This document shows, piece by piece, positions 17,491 to 28,737 of a DNA stretch of 64,000 nt. Positions within the stretch are counted from its first letter, which is position 1. Each line of letters starts with the position of its first letter. The notes beneath the pieces are model-generated. The model searched no databases and was not told where the DNA came from. It saw only the letters and a list, made by a program, of their open reading frames with translations. This DNA is from Stutzerimonas stutzeri (GTDB lineage: Bacteria > Pseudomonadota > Gammaproteobacteria > Pseudomonadales > Pseudomonadaceae). Where the stretch lies: positions 248,001-312,000 of the forward strand of contig NZ_JAMOHZ010000005.1 of assembly GCF_024448715.1 (NCBI RefSeq). Reading direction: 5' to 3'. The translations under genes were made by a program, and so were the position numbers.

Positions 17491-17949
17491 ATGACATCAG
17501 AAAATGAAGTATCAATCATTAAATATGTAGGATTGTTTGCCTTACTTTACGCAATACTAATGGCCTTCTTTAATTATATTGCGCACGGCCTCGACATTGA
17601 CCTCGGCTCCGGTGCAAACATAGCGATGCTAATGGGAGCATCCGTGATTACGTCCAATCAATTTGTAACAATCAATAAGAGAGCGCCAGAAAAGACAGAA
17701 AAAAACAAGATGATATTAGGTTGCCTATTATCGTCTTTAGCCATATCAATTGTTGGCACTCTAATATTAATCTCAGTTGCGCTAGGCACTCAAGGGCTTG
17801 CTGAAATAACGAGCATTCTTCCCAGGCTCTCTAGCCTGACGTGGCTAATCATCATGACAGCAGTAACTTTGTTCCATTATTTAATGCTAAACCTATCATT
17901 TGGATGGCATGCGAATAGATACGCCACGAAGATCCAATTAAAAGCGTAG
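17491..17949 (+). CDS. ABZJ_00895-like four-helix membrane protein
   Basis: A 152-residue integral membrane protein with four hydrophobic segments (YVGLFALLYAILMAFFNYI, GSGANIAMLMGASVITSNQF, LGCLLSSLAISIVGTLILIS, LTWLIIMTAVTLFHYLML). The motif LGSGANIAMLM followed by a basic loop is the pattern I associate with the ABZJ_00895 family, whose function is unknown. AAGGA lies 8 bases upstream of the ATG at 17491, preferred over starts at 17470 and 17305. It is 113 bases after the putative immunity gene, same strand, and the most AT-rich gene of the cluster. It may be a second immunity or accessory protein, or an unrelated cargo gene. Confidence 0.65.
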   Translation: MTSENEVSIIKYVGLFALLYAILMAFFNYIAHGLDIDLGSGANIAMLMGASVITSNQFVTINKRAPEKTEKNKMILGCLLSSLAISIVGTLILISVALGTQGLAEITSILPRLSSLTWLIIMTAVTLFHYLMLNLSFGWHANRYATKIQLKA

Positions 17950-18157
17950 CTTAATAGTCGCCGTGATGGCCTATGCACGTCCCCACGCTACGAGCGTTTG
18001 GAAGTCGGTCTACTCAGCTCATAACAGTTGAACCCATCAATGCTACCGGGCTGGCGGCTGTGGGGTTGGGTTAGCAGGGCTTGGCCGTGCCTGGCGGTTG
18101 ACCTGCTAAAACTCATTGGGAACTGAACACCTGTAAGCGAGGTAGCCGGAAAAACGC

Positions 18158-18182
18158 GTGGAAAGGCGTTGCCGTTTTCCAC
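18158..18182. repeat. intergenic palindromic repeat (GTGGAAA...TTTCCAC), copy 1
   Basis: GTGGAAAGG, a short loop and GTTTTCCAC form an imperfect palindrome preceded by AACGC. A related copy is at 27729-27753. Such units are frequent between genes of Stutzerimonas-like genomes. Confidence 0.6.
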
Positions 18183-18253
18183 CTACGTCCTGATTGGAGC
18201 GGAGCAGTAAGTAATCGGTCGGGCGCGTTGAAAACGATTAGATCGGCCATCGT

Positions 18254-18277
18254 CGGCGGCGCCCTAAGGCGCCGCCG
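18254..18277. terminator. hairpin after katG
   Basis: CGGCGGCGCC and GGCGCCGCCG form a perfect 10-bp stem around CTAA, 6 bases beyond the katG stop. No T tract follows on the minus strand, so termination efficiency is uncertain. Confidence 0.6.
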
Positions 18278-18283
18278 CGAGCC

Positions 18284-21021
<2,738 letters not shown>

Positions 21022-21717
21022 ATGTTCACGCTTGCCCATCTGGACACCCCGCCGCCGGAATCGATGAAAAGCCAGGTGCTGCAGATGGTCGTGGACTACC
21101 TCGGCGACATCAGCCCGGTATCGCTCACGCCTACCAACCCGCTGTATCAGCTGTATCAGTACGTGGTGGGGTTCGAGGTGCATCGTTATCTGGACAGCAT
21201 GGATGGCGCGCAGGCGGGCAAACCTGAACTGGTCATGGCGCTGGACGTCGATGACCCGTCGCTCCTGCTCGGATTTGCCCTGTACCTACCCTATATGGAC
21301 GACCCTGAAGCCTGTGCGTTGGTTTATCTGGCAGTGCAAACCGACCATCGCCGTCAGGGCATCGGTCGGGCCATGGTCAACGCGATGGTGGCGCGTTATC
21401 CCCATGCGGAAGTGGCGTGCGTGGCGGGCAAGGTTCCCTACTTCGAAGCGCTGGGCTTTCAGCCTCTGGCGGCTCGCGGTCCGCAAGTGGTGATGAATAC
21501 CCGGAGCCAGGCGTCGAACGGAGTGGTCGCAGTGCAGGATTTGCAGCCGATTTTCCAGTCCCAGGAAGTCCGTCAGATTCACAGCTATCTCGTGAAACAG
21601 CACGGTGGGCAAGCCATGAGCGACGCGGAGAAAGAACGCGATCATCTGCTCGATAAACTGGCCCAACAAGCCCTTCACCTCACTCAGAGCTACTCGGCAG
21701 CCAATCGCTTGCATTAA
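21022..21717 (+). CDS. GNAT-family N-acetyltransferase
   Basis: A 231-residue protein with a GNAT acetyl-CoA-binding core at about residues 75-155: LLLGFALYLPY, then ACALVYLAVQTDHRRQGIGRAMVNAM (motif A with R/Q-x-x-G-I/G) and VPYFEALGFQPLAARG. The N-terminal 70 residues and the C-terminal 60 residues (helical, charged) are extensions without a recognised domain. The substrate is unknown. GGAG is 12-13 bases before the ATG. It appears monocistronic. Confidence 0.75.
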   Translation: MFTLAHLDTPPPESMKSQVLQMVVDYLGDISPVSLTPTNPLYQLYQYVVGFEVHRYLDSMDGAQAGKPELVMALDVDDPSLLLGFALYLPYMDDPEACALVYLAVQTDHRRQGIGRAMVNAMVARYPHAEVACVAGKVPYFEALGFQPLAARGPQVVMNTRSQASNGVVAVQDLQPIFQSQEVRQIHSYLVKQHGGQAMSDAEKERDHLLDKLAQQALHLTQSYSAANRLH

Positions 21718-21822
21718 TCGTTTGAAGAAGCACGCCCCATGGAACAGGTGCCGCCGCCTTCCAGCTGCGTAGCTACCGATGCGTCGGCGAGCGAGTGAAA
21801 GCCGGGCTTTGAACTTCGTAGA

Positions 21823-22566
21823 TCAAACTTTCACACAAGCAAATATCGCGTTCCCGGTCGTCTTGTTCCAGGGAATGATCCTTTCGTAATCATGTTCAAG
21901 CACGTGCACTTCGAAGTACGGCCGTAACAGCTCGATCAATTCGCCAAAACTCACCGCCACCATGCGGTGTTCGTCGTGCCATACCTGGCGTGCGCCTGCG
22001 GTCGTTTTCTCGATGCGGAGTTTTAGAGACTGCTGCTCACCGTTGCCGGAATAGCTCCAACCAGAGCTAAAGCTGAACAGGCCGTCCGCATGTTTGGCGG
22101 TGTGCGAGACGAACGAATCATTGTCGATTCTTTCCTTGTCAACGGCGTTGAAGCAAAAGAGCCCACCCGCCGCCAGTGCGCCATGCACGCTGGCGATACA
22201 GGCCTTCAACCGCTCAAGTCCTGCGCTGTAGTGAATGGAATACAAGAAACAGGTGATCAGATCGACCGGCTGATCAACCTTGAAGCCGCACATATCCTGA
22301 AGGGAAAACCGGGCTTCGGGGCAGCGGGTGGCCGCTCTATCTAGCATGGGCTGGTTGATGTCGAGCCCGCAGCTTTCAAAACCGGCATCGATGAAATGTC
22401 GCACATGCGGCCCGGTGCCACAGGCGAGATCCAGATGCCTGATCCCAGCGTTACCAAATAGCTGCTGCAGCCTTTGAATACAGTGGCTTTGCGCTGTGTA
22501 GTCGATATCGGCACACATGAGGTCGTAGTATCCCGACAGGTCGGTATAGAGAGCATTGCCGGGCAT
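21823..22566 (-). CDS. class I SAM-dependent methyltransferase
   Basis: A 247-residue methyltransferase. Motif I is HLDLACGTGPHVRHF (about residues 44-58) and the acidic residue after beta-2 is in SCGLDINQPML. DLITCFLYSIHY is motif III/IV and GALAAGGLFCFNAV the post-IV motif. The C-terminal half carries the beta-rich insert seen in small-molecule methyltransferases of the Methyltransf_25 type. The substrate cannot be told. It is the only gene on the minus strand between the GNAT and the SRPBCC gene. Confidence 0.85.
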   Translation of the reverse strand: MPGNALYTDLSGYYDLMCADIDYTAQSHCIQRLQQLFGNAGIRHLDLACGTGPHVRHFIDAGFESCGLDINQPMLDRAATRCPEARFSLQDMCGFKVDQPVDLITCFLYSIHYSAGLERLKACIASVHGALAAGGLFCFNAVDKERIDNDSFVSHTAKHADGLFSFSSGWSYSGNGEQQSLKLRIEKTTAGARQVWHDEHRMVAVSFGELIELLRPYFEVHVLEHDYERIIPWNKTTGNAIFACVKV

Positions 22567-22802
22567 GATGACCTGATGTTTTGGGCGTGGAGCGTTGGCG
22601 GGCGCGCATCATAATCTCAACCCCGCTACGAGGGAATTGCCATGGTGGCGGCTATCGGATGTCGGGGCATACCGGGGGAAAATGTCCCCCAGTGCCTGAT
22701 ATAACGGAGCAGCTTTAATGGAGATAGAGAGAAAAAGGTGGCGGATCACTTCGCCGTACAGCACCTGAAGCTTTGCCACCCATCCTCATCCCTGGCGATC
22801 AA

Positions 22803-23249
22803 TCATTCATCCGGAATCTCTACCTCGACCAGCTTCGCCAGTAGCGTCAGCGACTCCTGCCAGCCGAGGTAGCAGGAATCGGCTGGGATCGCGTCCGGGA
22901 CGCCGTCCTGGGTGATGTTCAGCTCGGTGCCGCAGGAAAAGGGGGTGAGCGTCACCGTCACCTCCATGGTGCCCGGTAAGCCCGGATCATCGAATGTGTC
23001 TTCGTAGCGGATTCGCTGGTTTTCCAGCAGCTCGAGGTATTGGCCACCGAAGCTGTGGATCTCACCCGTAGAGAAATTGGTAAAGGACATCCTGTAGCGG
23101 CCACCCACACGCGCATCGATCTCGTGCACCTTGCCGGTAAAGCCATTCGGCGGCAGCCATTTGGCCTTAGCGTCTGGATCCAGGAACGCGCGGTAGAGGC
23201 GATCGGGCGTAGTTCGCAAGACGCGGTGAAGGCGGATCGTGCTGGGCAT
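22803..23249 (-). CDS. SRPBCC (AHSA1-like) domain protein
   Basis: A 148-residue START-like protein of the AHSA1 type: STIRLHRVLRTTPDRLYRAFLDPDAKAKWLPPNGFTG begins the fold, GGRYRMSFTNFSTGEIHSFGGQYLELLENQRI gives the central strands, and GWQESLTLLAKLVE ends in the long C-terminal helix. The family binds small hydrophobic ligands; the ligand here is unknown. AAGGAG lies 9 bases before the ATG, giving a confident start. It is not obviously part of an operon. Confidence 0.88.
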   Translation of the reverse strand: MPSTIRLHRVLRTTPDRLYRAFLDPDAKAKWLPPNGFTGKVHEIDARVGGRYRMSFTNFSTGEIHSFGGQYLELLENQRIRYEDTFDDPGLPGTMEVTVTLTPFSCGTELNITQDGVPDAIPADSCYLGWQESLTLLAKLVEVEIPDE

Positions 23250-23364
23250 ACTTTTCTCCTTTGGTTGCGGGTTTGCCTTGATGGCTCTGATAGTCGAACG
23301 AAGGAGAACGAATTCGACGCCACGCTTACTTTTTTACGCGCACCCGTTTTGTGAGCAGCCCATC

Positions 23365-23506
23365 CTGAGCACCAAGCGATATGCCCGCATCGCCTGGCGC
23401 CCTTCGATGCTCTACACAGGCACCGGATACGACCGCGCCGAGGGTTCGTCACCGATAACGATGAGGTCCGTCAGGTATTTCCCTAACCAACATCGATCAA
23501 CTGCGG
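23365..23506 (+). pseudogene. degenerate fragment of a TrmH-like RNA methyltransferase gene
   Basis: The plus strand encodes STKRYARIA, then after a gap MLYTGTGYDRAEG, then in a second frame FVTDNDEVRQVFP and in a third LTNIDQLR. These match, in order, SNKRYACIG, VFYTGTRYDRAKD, FITDTKKVHQGIP and LINIDDLRK of the intact gene at 25934. About two dozen codons are deleted after the first block and two frameshifts follow. The fragment abuts the TetR gene stop. Confidence 0.8.
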
Positions 23507-24139
23507 TCAAGCCGTCTCGCTCGAGCCGGCGAGTGTGTGCAAGCACAAATATTCCATACTGGCGGCCCAGGCTTGCATGCGATCCGCTTCGAGCTGCACC
23601 AGCATGGCGTAGCGACGTCCGCCCCATACCGAAAGATGAAGTGCTTCCAGGGTCGCAGCAGTCGGGCGCACCGGCAGATCAGTCGCCACGTCGATAACTC
23701 TTTGCCAGGCGCCCAACAGGTCCTCATAGGCCCGACGCTGGTGTTTGGGCTCGGCCACCAGTGTTTCCAGTTCGAGCATATCCGGGTGGAACCACGGCAG
23801 CTGCGGCTCGACCCCGGCAAGCGTGCGTACCAGTCGCCGAATGCGTTCAGGCCAGGCCAGCGCCGTTGGCTTTACCGCTTGCGCGTCGATGGCTTCCAGC
23901 ATTTGCTCAACGCAATAGCGCACGTAGCCCGAGTGCAGCGCGTGTTTGCTGGGGAAGTAGTCGTACAGGGTGCCGATGGCCACGCCGGCTTCCAGGGCGA
24001 CCGCACGGGTCGTCAATCGAGACCAGCCGTCGCGCTGCCATATCCGAACATAACTATCGAAAATCGCTTGAACAGTGACCTTGGCGCGCTGCTGGGTAGG
24101 CCGTTTGAGCGGCTTGGCGCTCGGCAATCGTGTGCTCAT
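23507..24139 (-). CDS. TetR-family regulator, divergent from DUF2855 gene
   Basis: A 210-residue TetR-type repressor. The N-terminal HTH is QQRAKVTVQAIFDSYVRIWQRDGWSRLTTRAVALEAGVAIGTLYDYFPSKHALHSGYV. The C-terminal domain is helical with no recognised ligand signature. The start at 24139 (MSTRLPSAKP) is preferred over 24190, where the extra residues are not TetR-like. It is separated by 74 bases from a divergent DUF2855 gene, which is its likely target. Confidence 0.88.
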   Translation of the reverse strand: MSTRLPSAKPLKRPTQQRAKVTVQAIFDSYVRIWQRDGWSRLTTRAVALEAGVAIGTLYDYFPSKHALHSGYVRYCVEQMLEAIDAQAVKPTALAWPERIRRLVRTLAGVEPQLPWFHPDMLELETLVAEPKHQRRAYEDLLGAWQRVIDVATDLPVRPTAATLEALHLSVWGGRRYAMLVQLEADRMQAWAASMEYLCLHTLAGSSETA

Positions 24140-24213
24140 GAAATCCGAACCCGGCGATGAAACGAAAGGATTACAGTCAATGCCATCCATTTACGAACCC
24201 CAAGGTGCCATCG

Positions 24214-25317
24214 ATGAGCGTCATTCGCCAGTTGCAGAACAACAAGAAGAACATGGAGCAGACCCGCATTCAGAACCGGTCGATCCCGGAGCTGAAACCC
24301 GGCGAAGCCCTGCTGCGGATCAGCCGATTGGCACTGACCACGAACAATGTCACCTACGCAGCATTCGGCGAGACCCCTCACCTGCGCTATTGGGACTTCT
24401 ACCCGACCGGTGATACCGAGTGGTTCCACATGCCAGCGTGGGGGTTCGCCGAAGTCGTGGAGAGCACAGTCGATGGTCTGGCGAAAGGCGAACGCTTCTA
24501 TGGCTTCTGGCCGATCGCCAGCCATGTCGTCATGCAACCGGTGCGAGTTACCGAGCGTGGCTTTTACGATGGTGCGGAACATCGGCTCGCGCTGACATCG
24601 GCTTACAACCAATACCAGCGCATCAGCAGCGACGACGCCTATCGCGCCGGGAGCGAAAACTACCAGATGCTGTTGCGCCCGTTGTTCATCACCTCGTTCA
24701 TGCTGGCCGATTTCCTCGACGACACCGCCTTCTTCGGTGCCCGGCAGATCCTGATGTCCAGCGCCTCAAGCAAGACGGCATACGGCACGGCGTTCTGCCT
24801 GCAGGACAATCCGGCCGTGCAATTGATCGGCCTGACTTCGTCCGGCAATACCGAGTTCGTGCAAAGCCTGGGCTGTTATCGCCAAGCGCTCGGCTACGAC
24901 CAGCTCGGCTCGCTCGACCCGAGCGTACCCACCCTGTACGTGGACTTCTCCGGCAGCACCAGCCTTCGACGTCAGGTCCATGCGCATTTCAAGGATGCGC
25001 TGGTCTATGACTGCTATGCCGGTTCGGCGCAGAACCAGGACTATGCCGAGCCCGACCAAGCGTTGTCCGGCCCGCAGCCACAACCCTATTTCGCCCCCTA
25101 CCAGATCAAGAAACGCAACACCGACTGGGGCCCCGCCGAGGTAACCCGTCGCTTCAACGAGGCGCAACTGGCCTTTATCGCTCGGGTAAGCGATACGCAG
25201 CAGCCTTGGATGCAGGTGAACGAGCACGCCGGACTTGAAGCGGCACAGTCGCTGGCCGAATCATTGATCAAAGGTGATATCAACCCGCTGGAGGGCCACG
25301 CGGTGGTGCTCGACTGA
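24214..25317 (+). CDS. DUF2855 family protein
   Basis: A 367-residue DUF2855 protein, a family distantly resembling medium-chain dehydrogenases. Conserved blocks include EALLRISRLALTTNNVTYA, WGFAEVVES, LAKGERFYGFWPIASHVVMQP, LMSSASSKTAYGTAF, and TLYVDFSGS in place of a Rossmann-like core. Catalytic activity has not, to my knowledge, been established for the family. AAGGTG precedes the chosen ATG at 24214; an ATG at 24157 would overlap the regulator's promoter. The divergent TetR gene is the probable regulator. Confidence 0.85.
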   Translation: MSVIRQLQNNKKNMEQTRIQNRSIPELKPGEALLRISRLALTTNNVTYAAFGETPHLRYWDFYPTGDTEWFHMPAWGFAEVVESTVDGLAKGERFYGFWPIASHVVMQPVRVTERGFYDGAEHRLALTSAYNQYQRISSDDAYRAGSENYQMLLRPLFITSFMLADFLDDTAFFGARQILMSSASSKTAYGTAFCLQDNPAVQLIGLTSSGNTEFVQSLGCYRQALGYDQLGSLDPSVPTLYVDFSGSTSLRRQVHAHFKDALVYDCYAGSAQNQDYAEPDQALSGPQPQPYFAPYQIKKRNTDWGPAEVTRRFNEAQLAFIARVSDTQQPWMQVNEHAGLEAAQSLAESLIKGDINPLEGHAVVLD

Positions 25318-25426
25318 AAACGTATCGGCGCCGCTCAGGTAACACCAGCCAAACGCGCCTGGCCGTTGCGGCTGGCGTATATCGAGCAAGTCGCTAGTCT
25401 GACTATCTGACTCACTCTGGAAGACG

Positions 25427-25816
25427 ATGATGACTGGCGATGAGATCACAGATTGCTACCGAGGCTACATCGCCTGCTTGAACAACCGGAACTGGCCGGA
25501 GCTGAAGCGCTTCGTTCATGACGAGGTGCACTACAACGGCAAACTCGTCGGGCTGGATGGCTATCGTCAGATGCTCGAACGAGACGTTCGAGCGATTCCC
25601 GATTTGCAGTTCAATATCGGGCTGCTCATCGCCGAACCGCCCCATGTCGCGGCGCAGCTGCGGTTCGACTGCACACCCATCGGGGACTTGTTCGGCTATG
25701 CGGTGAACGGTAAGCGAGTGGCCTTCACCGAAAACGTGTTCTACGAGTACGGCGAGGGAAAGATCCGGAACGTCTGGTCAGTGATCGACAAGGCCGCGGT
25801 TGGCGATCAGCTCTGA
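25427..25816 (+). CDS. SnoaL-like / ester cyclase family protein
   Basis: A 129-residue NTF2-fold protein of the SnoaL-like (ester cyclase) type: DCYRGYIACLNNRNWPELKRFVHDEVHYNG, LDGYRQMLERDVRAIPDLQF, and RVAFTENVFYEYGEGKIRNVWSVIDK are the family blocks. Members include polyketide cyclases, but most bacterial stand-alone forms have no known substrate. It lies 109 bases after the DUF2855 gene on the same strand and could be read through from it. Confidence 0.8.
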   Translation: MMTGDEITDCYRGYIACLNNRNWPELKRFVHDEVHYNGKLVGLDGYRQMLERDVRAIPDLQFNIGLLIAEPPHVAAQLRFDCTPIGDLFGYAVNGKRVAFTENVFYEYGEGKIRNVWSVIDKAAVGDQL

Positions 25817-25933
25817 GCGCGCGATGGCCGGCAAAAAACCAAACTCATCGCCTGATCGGAGCCTGGCGCCTCGATCCAACTAACGGCAGGGCTGTCCCGT
25901 ATACTCGCGCGTTTTCCGCGCGAGTCCTCCCTT

Positions 25934-26401
25934 GTGAGCAACAAACGATACGCCTGCATCGGCTTGAGCAACCCGAAATCGCCTTCGAATGTAGGCGCAA
26001 TCATGCGTGCGGCTGGGTGCTACGGCGCTGCTTCGGTGTTTTACACCGGCACCCGCTACGACCGCGCCAAGGATTTCATCACCGATACCAAGAAGGTCCA
26101 TCAGGGCATTCCGCTGATCAATATCGATGACCTGCGCAAGATCTTGCCGCTCGGTTGCGTGCCCGTCGCTGTAGAGCTGGTTGAAGGTGCCCGTGCGTTG
26201 CCCCAATACACTCACCCGGATCGCGCCCTGTACATCTTCGGCGCAGAGGACGGCTCGCTGAGCAAGGAGATCCGCGATTGGTGCGAGGATGTGGTCTACA
26301 TCCCCACCAATGGTTGCATGAACCTGGCAGCCACCGTGAACGTGGTGCTCTATGACCGTCTGGCCAAGGGCAATAACACCCGCTCCGGCCCGCTGTTCTG
26401 A
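25934..26401 (+). CDS. TrmH/SpoU-family RNA methyltransferase
   Basis: A 155-residue SPOUT methyltransferase. Motif 1 is LSNPKSPSNVGAIMRAAGCYGA, motif 2 ALYIFGAEDGSLSKEIRDWCEDVVYIPT and motif 3 MNLAATVNVVLYDRL, which form the trefoil-knot SAM site. It lacks an N-terminal RNA-binding extension, like TrmL-sized members, and could act on a tRNA or rRNA ribose; the target is unknown. It uses a GTG start at 25934 with no good Shine-Dalgarno. A broken relative lies at 23365-23506. Confidence 0.9.
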   Translation: MSNKRYACIGLSNPKSPSNVGAIMRAAGCYGAASVFYTGTRYDRAKDFITDTKKVHQGIPLINIDDLRKILPLGCVPVAVELVEGARALPQYTHPDRALYIFGAEDGSLSKEIRDWCEDVVYIPTNGCMNLAATVNVVLYDRLAKGNNTRSGPLF

Positions 26402-26473
26402 ACATGGCTGCCATCACCGCGATGGCTACTCGCTACAACCAACCATTCAATGGTTTCAAACAGGCCTATAGAC

Positions 26474-27649
26474 ATGGCACTCGACCCTTTAACCATGTTG
26501 ACGCTCACCGTCGCCCTCGCGCTGGCTGCTGCGCTGTATCTGGCTTTTGAGTGGCAAACCGTTCGCGAGCCCTCGTTGCTGCTTTGGAGCGCGGGCTTTG
26601 CCTTGATCAGTGTGGGCTCGTCGCTGGCCTTGCTTCGCGTAAGCGGCCTGCTGCTGATCGGCATCTGGTTTGCCAACGGCCTGCTGGTAACGGCGCACTG
26701 GTTTTTTCTGCTAGGTGTCACACGCTTCACGGAAACGCGCTTGTCTCGCGCCTGGTACTTGATCTTCGCCGCCTGGTTCGCGCTGCTGCTACTGCCGGGC
26801 GAGCAGCCCTGGTCGAAGGTCATTCTCCTGCTCAATTCATTTTTGGTTGCGCTGTTGGCGCTCAAGGCCAGTTTGCTGTTGCGCCCGCATGCCAAATCTC
26901 TGGGAGCTGGAGCGGCGCAGCTGCGCTATGTGCTGCTGGGGCACAGCCTGTTCTACTTCGCCAAGATGATACCGGCGCTCGTTCCGGGCACGCTGATCGA
27001 CCTGGCCGCCTTTCGGGGCAGGATCATTCAGATTTCGCTGGTCGAAGGGGTTATGGCGACCATGCTGATTGCGCTATCGATGACCGGTACCGTCCGCTAC
27101 CGCCGCGAAAAACGGATAGAGCGGCTGGCCGCGCGGGACCCGCTGACCGCCATGTATAACCGGCGCGCCCTGGAGGCTCGAGCGCCACGTCTGCTAAACG
27201 AGGCTTCCCCTACGCGCCCGGGCGCTCTGCTGCTGATAGATATCGATAATTTCAAGCTGGTCAACGATCTGCACGGGCATACGGCAGGCGACCGATTGCT
27301 CGTCGCCTTGGGCGAGATGATTCGTCTGGTACTGCCAGGAGGCGCGGTAGCAGCCCGGCTGGGCGGCGATGAATTCGTGATTTTGTTGAGCGACGCCTCC
27401 AATGAACGAATCTTGAATCTAGGCGACGTGCTGCGCAGGCAGTTCCATGACACAGCAGCCCAGAATTTCAACACGCCCGAGCCGGTCACCCTGAGCATCG
27501 GCGTTAGTGTTTTCGATCAGCCTCCTGCCAGCCTGGCGGCGCTGATCGAGCAAGGCGACGTCGCGCTCTACGAATCCAAGCGTGGCGGGCGAAACAGTAT
27601 CCGCCTAGTTGATCGAACCCTGACAAGCCAAGCCGCGCCAGGATCCTAA
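26474..27649 (+). CDS. membrane-anchored diguanylate cyclase (GGDEF)
   Basis: A 391-residue inner-membrane protein making cyclic di-GMP. Residues 1-205 contain about six to seven transmembrane segments forming a sensor of unknown ligand. Residues 218-385 are a GGDEF domain with DPLTAMYNRRALE, DIDNFKLVNDLHGHTAGDRLL and an intact RLGGDEFVILL active site. The RxxD inhibitory site expected five residues upstream of GGDEF is absent, so product inhibition is unlikely. There is no EAL domain. The ATG at 26474 is preferred to 26450; the ribosome binding site is weak. Confidence 0.88.
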   Translation: MALDPLTMLTLTVALALAAALYLAFEWQTVREPSLLLWSAGFALISVGSSLALLRVSGLLLIGIWFANGLLVTAHWFFLLGVTRFTETRLSRAWYLIFAAWFALLLLPGEQPWSKVILLLNSFLVALLALKASLLLRPHAKSLGAGAAQLRYVLLGHSLFYFAKMIPALVPGTLIDLAAFRGRIIQISLVEGVMATMLIALSMTGTVRYRREKRIERLAARDPLTAMYNRRALEARAPRLLNEASPTRPGALLLIDIDNFKLVNDLHGHTAGDRLLVALGEMIRLVLPGGAVAARLGGDEFVILLSDASNERILNLGDVLRRQFHDTAAQNFNTPEPVTLSIGVSVFDQPPASLAALIEQGDVALYESKRGGRNSIRLVDRTLTSQAAPGS

Positions 27650-27728
27650 TCTGCAATAACAGCTCGGCGGCGCACGACTGAACATGCTGTCGTTGGTGCG
27701 AAGTAGCGAAGTAGCTTGGGAGCAACGC

Positions 27729-27753
27729 GTGGAAAAGGCTTCGCCATTTTCCA
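27729..27753. repeat. intergenic palindromic repeat, copy 2
   Basis: GTGGAAAAGG, loop and ATTTTCCAT resemble 18158-18182, and both are preceded by AACGC. It lies between the convergent diguanylate cyclase and GntR genes, where it could also stop transcription. Confidence 0.55.
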
Positions 27754-27791
27754 TCCTACAAGCGCTGCGGACCGGCCATCGCGCAGATCAC

Positions 27792-28529
27792 TCAGGAAAT
27801 ATCAATCTGATACCGGAACCCCTCGGCCGCAGCGCGGGACATGCGGTATTCCAGCGGGCATCGGTCATAGCCCAAGGCCGTGCGCTCGATCATCACCATC
27901 GGTGCGCCCTCCTTGATCGACAGGACTTTCGCCATGGTGCTATCGGCTGCCCCAACGGTGAGGGTTTCCTTGGCCGAGGCGATGCACTGGCCGCACTGTT
28001 TTTCGTAGAACGGATAGAGCAGCTCGCCAAAGCTTTCGGACTCGATCTCCAGTAACGCGCCGAAGCGTGTGGCGGGCAGCCAGATCTCCTCGTGAAACAG
28101 CGTGCGGCCTTCGACCATGCGCAGGCGTTCCATGCGGACGATCTGCTCGCCGTCGTTCAGCTCCAGCGCCGTGGCGACCGTCTGCGATGGCTTTTGCAGC
28201 GCCTTGGAGAGAATGCGGCTGGTGGGGATTTCACGTCCGCCGCTGGCGTTCACCTGGCGAAAGAAACGCGCCAGCGAGGCATCGAAGTTGGGCCGGCGAA
28301 CGAAGGTACCGCGGCCTTGGCTACGCAACAGCAACCCTTCATTGACCAGCGTGTCCACCGCCTTGCGCACCGTACCGATGGCCACGCCATACAGTCGGGT
28401 CAGTTCCGCTTCGGTGGGAATGGGCGCGCCGGGCGTCCACTCGCCAGCGGCGATCTTGGCCAGCATTTCTTCTCGTAGACGCTGATAGAGCGGTAGGCGC
28501 TCATCGTATCCGAGGGTCGGGGCGTTCAT
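27792..28529 (-). CDS. GntR/HutC-family regulator (UTRA domain)
   Basis: A 245-residue regulator with an N-terminal GntR winged helix (PLYQRLREEMLAKIAAGEWTPGAPIPTEAELTRLYGVAIGTVRKAVDTLVNEGLLLRSQGRGTFV) and a C-terminal UTRA ligand-binding domain (LRMVEGRTLFHEEIWLPATRF ... MVMIERTALGYDRCPLEYRMSRAAA). HutC-type members bind carboxylates or sugars. It is divergent from the amidohydrolase-transporter pair. The shared 208-base spacer holds an AT-rich inverted repeat that is a candidate operator, so it probably represses that pair until the substrate is present. Confidence 0.9.
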   Translation of the reverse strand: MNAPTLGYDERLPLYQRLREEMLAKIAAGEWTPGAPIPTEAELTRLYGVAIGTVRKAVDTLVNEGLLLRSQGRGTFVRRPNFDASLARFFRQVNASGGREIPTSRILSKALQKPSQTVATALELNDGEQIVRMERLRMVEGRTLFHEEIWLPATRFGALLEIESESFGELLYPFYEKQCGQCIASAKETLTVGAADSTMAKVLSIKEGAPMVMIERTALGYDRCPLEYRMSRAAAEGFRYQIDIS

Positions 28530-28609
28530 GTTTGATCAGTCCATTTCCGAGACGGGAGCCACTTTAGCACTGACACGTCGATTGACAGATATCTACCGCT
28601 GAATATATG

Positions 28610-28631
28610 GTCATCTATTCATATATATGAC
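28610..28631. promoter_or_regulatory. candidate GntR operator
   Basis: GTCAT (28610-28614) and ATGAC (28627-28631) form an inverted repeat around an AT-rich centre, within the sequence running from TGGTCATC to ATGACTACA. It is the most symmetric element in the spacer between the GntR gene and its divergent neighbours. Confidence 0.45.
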
Positions 28632-28737
28632 TACATGTCAGTAACAAATGTGACCGCGAGCTTTGGTTCGCCCGTGATCTGGCGGCGAATACGCCAGGCC
28701 GTTCGCCACTACAACAATCGACCAGGGTTATCCGCTT

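Larger units (their letters stand above)
17950..18283. other. intergenic between membrane gene and katG (repeat and terminator only)
   Basis: No gene found. It contains a palindromic repeat at 18158-18182 and a GC-rich hairpin at 18254-18277. Confidence 0.6.
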
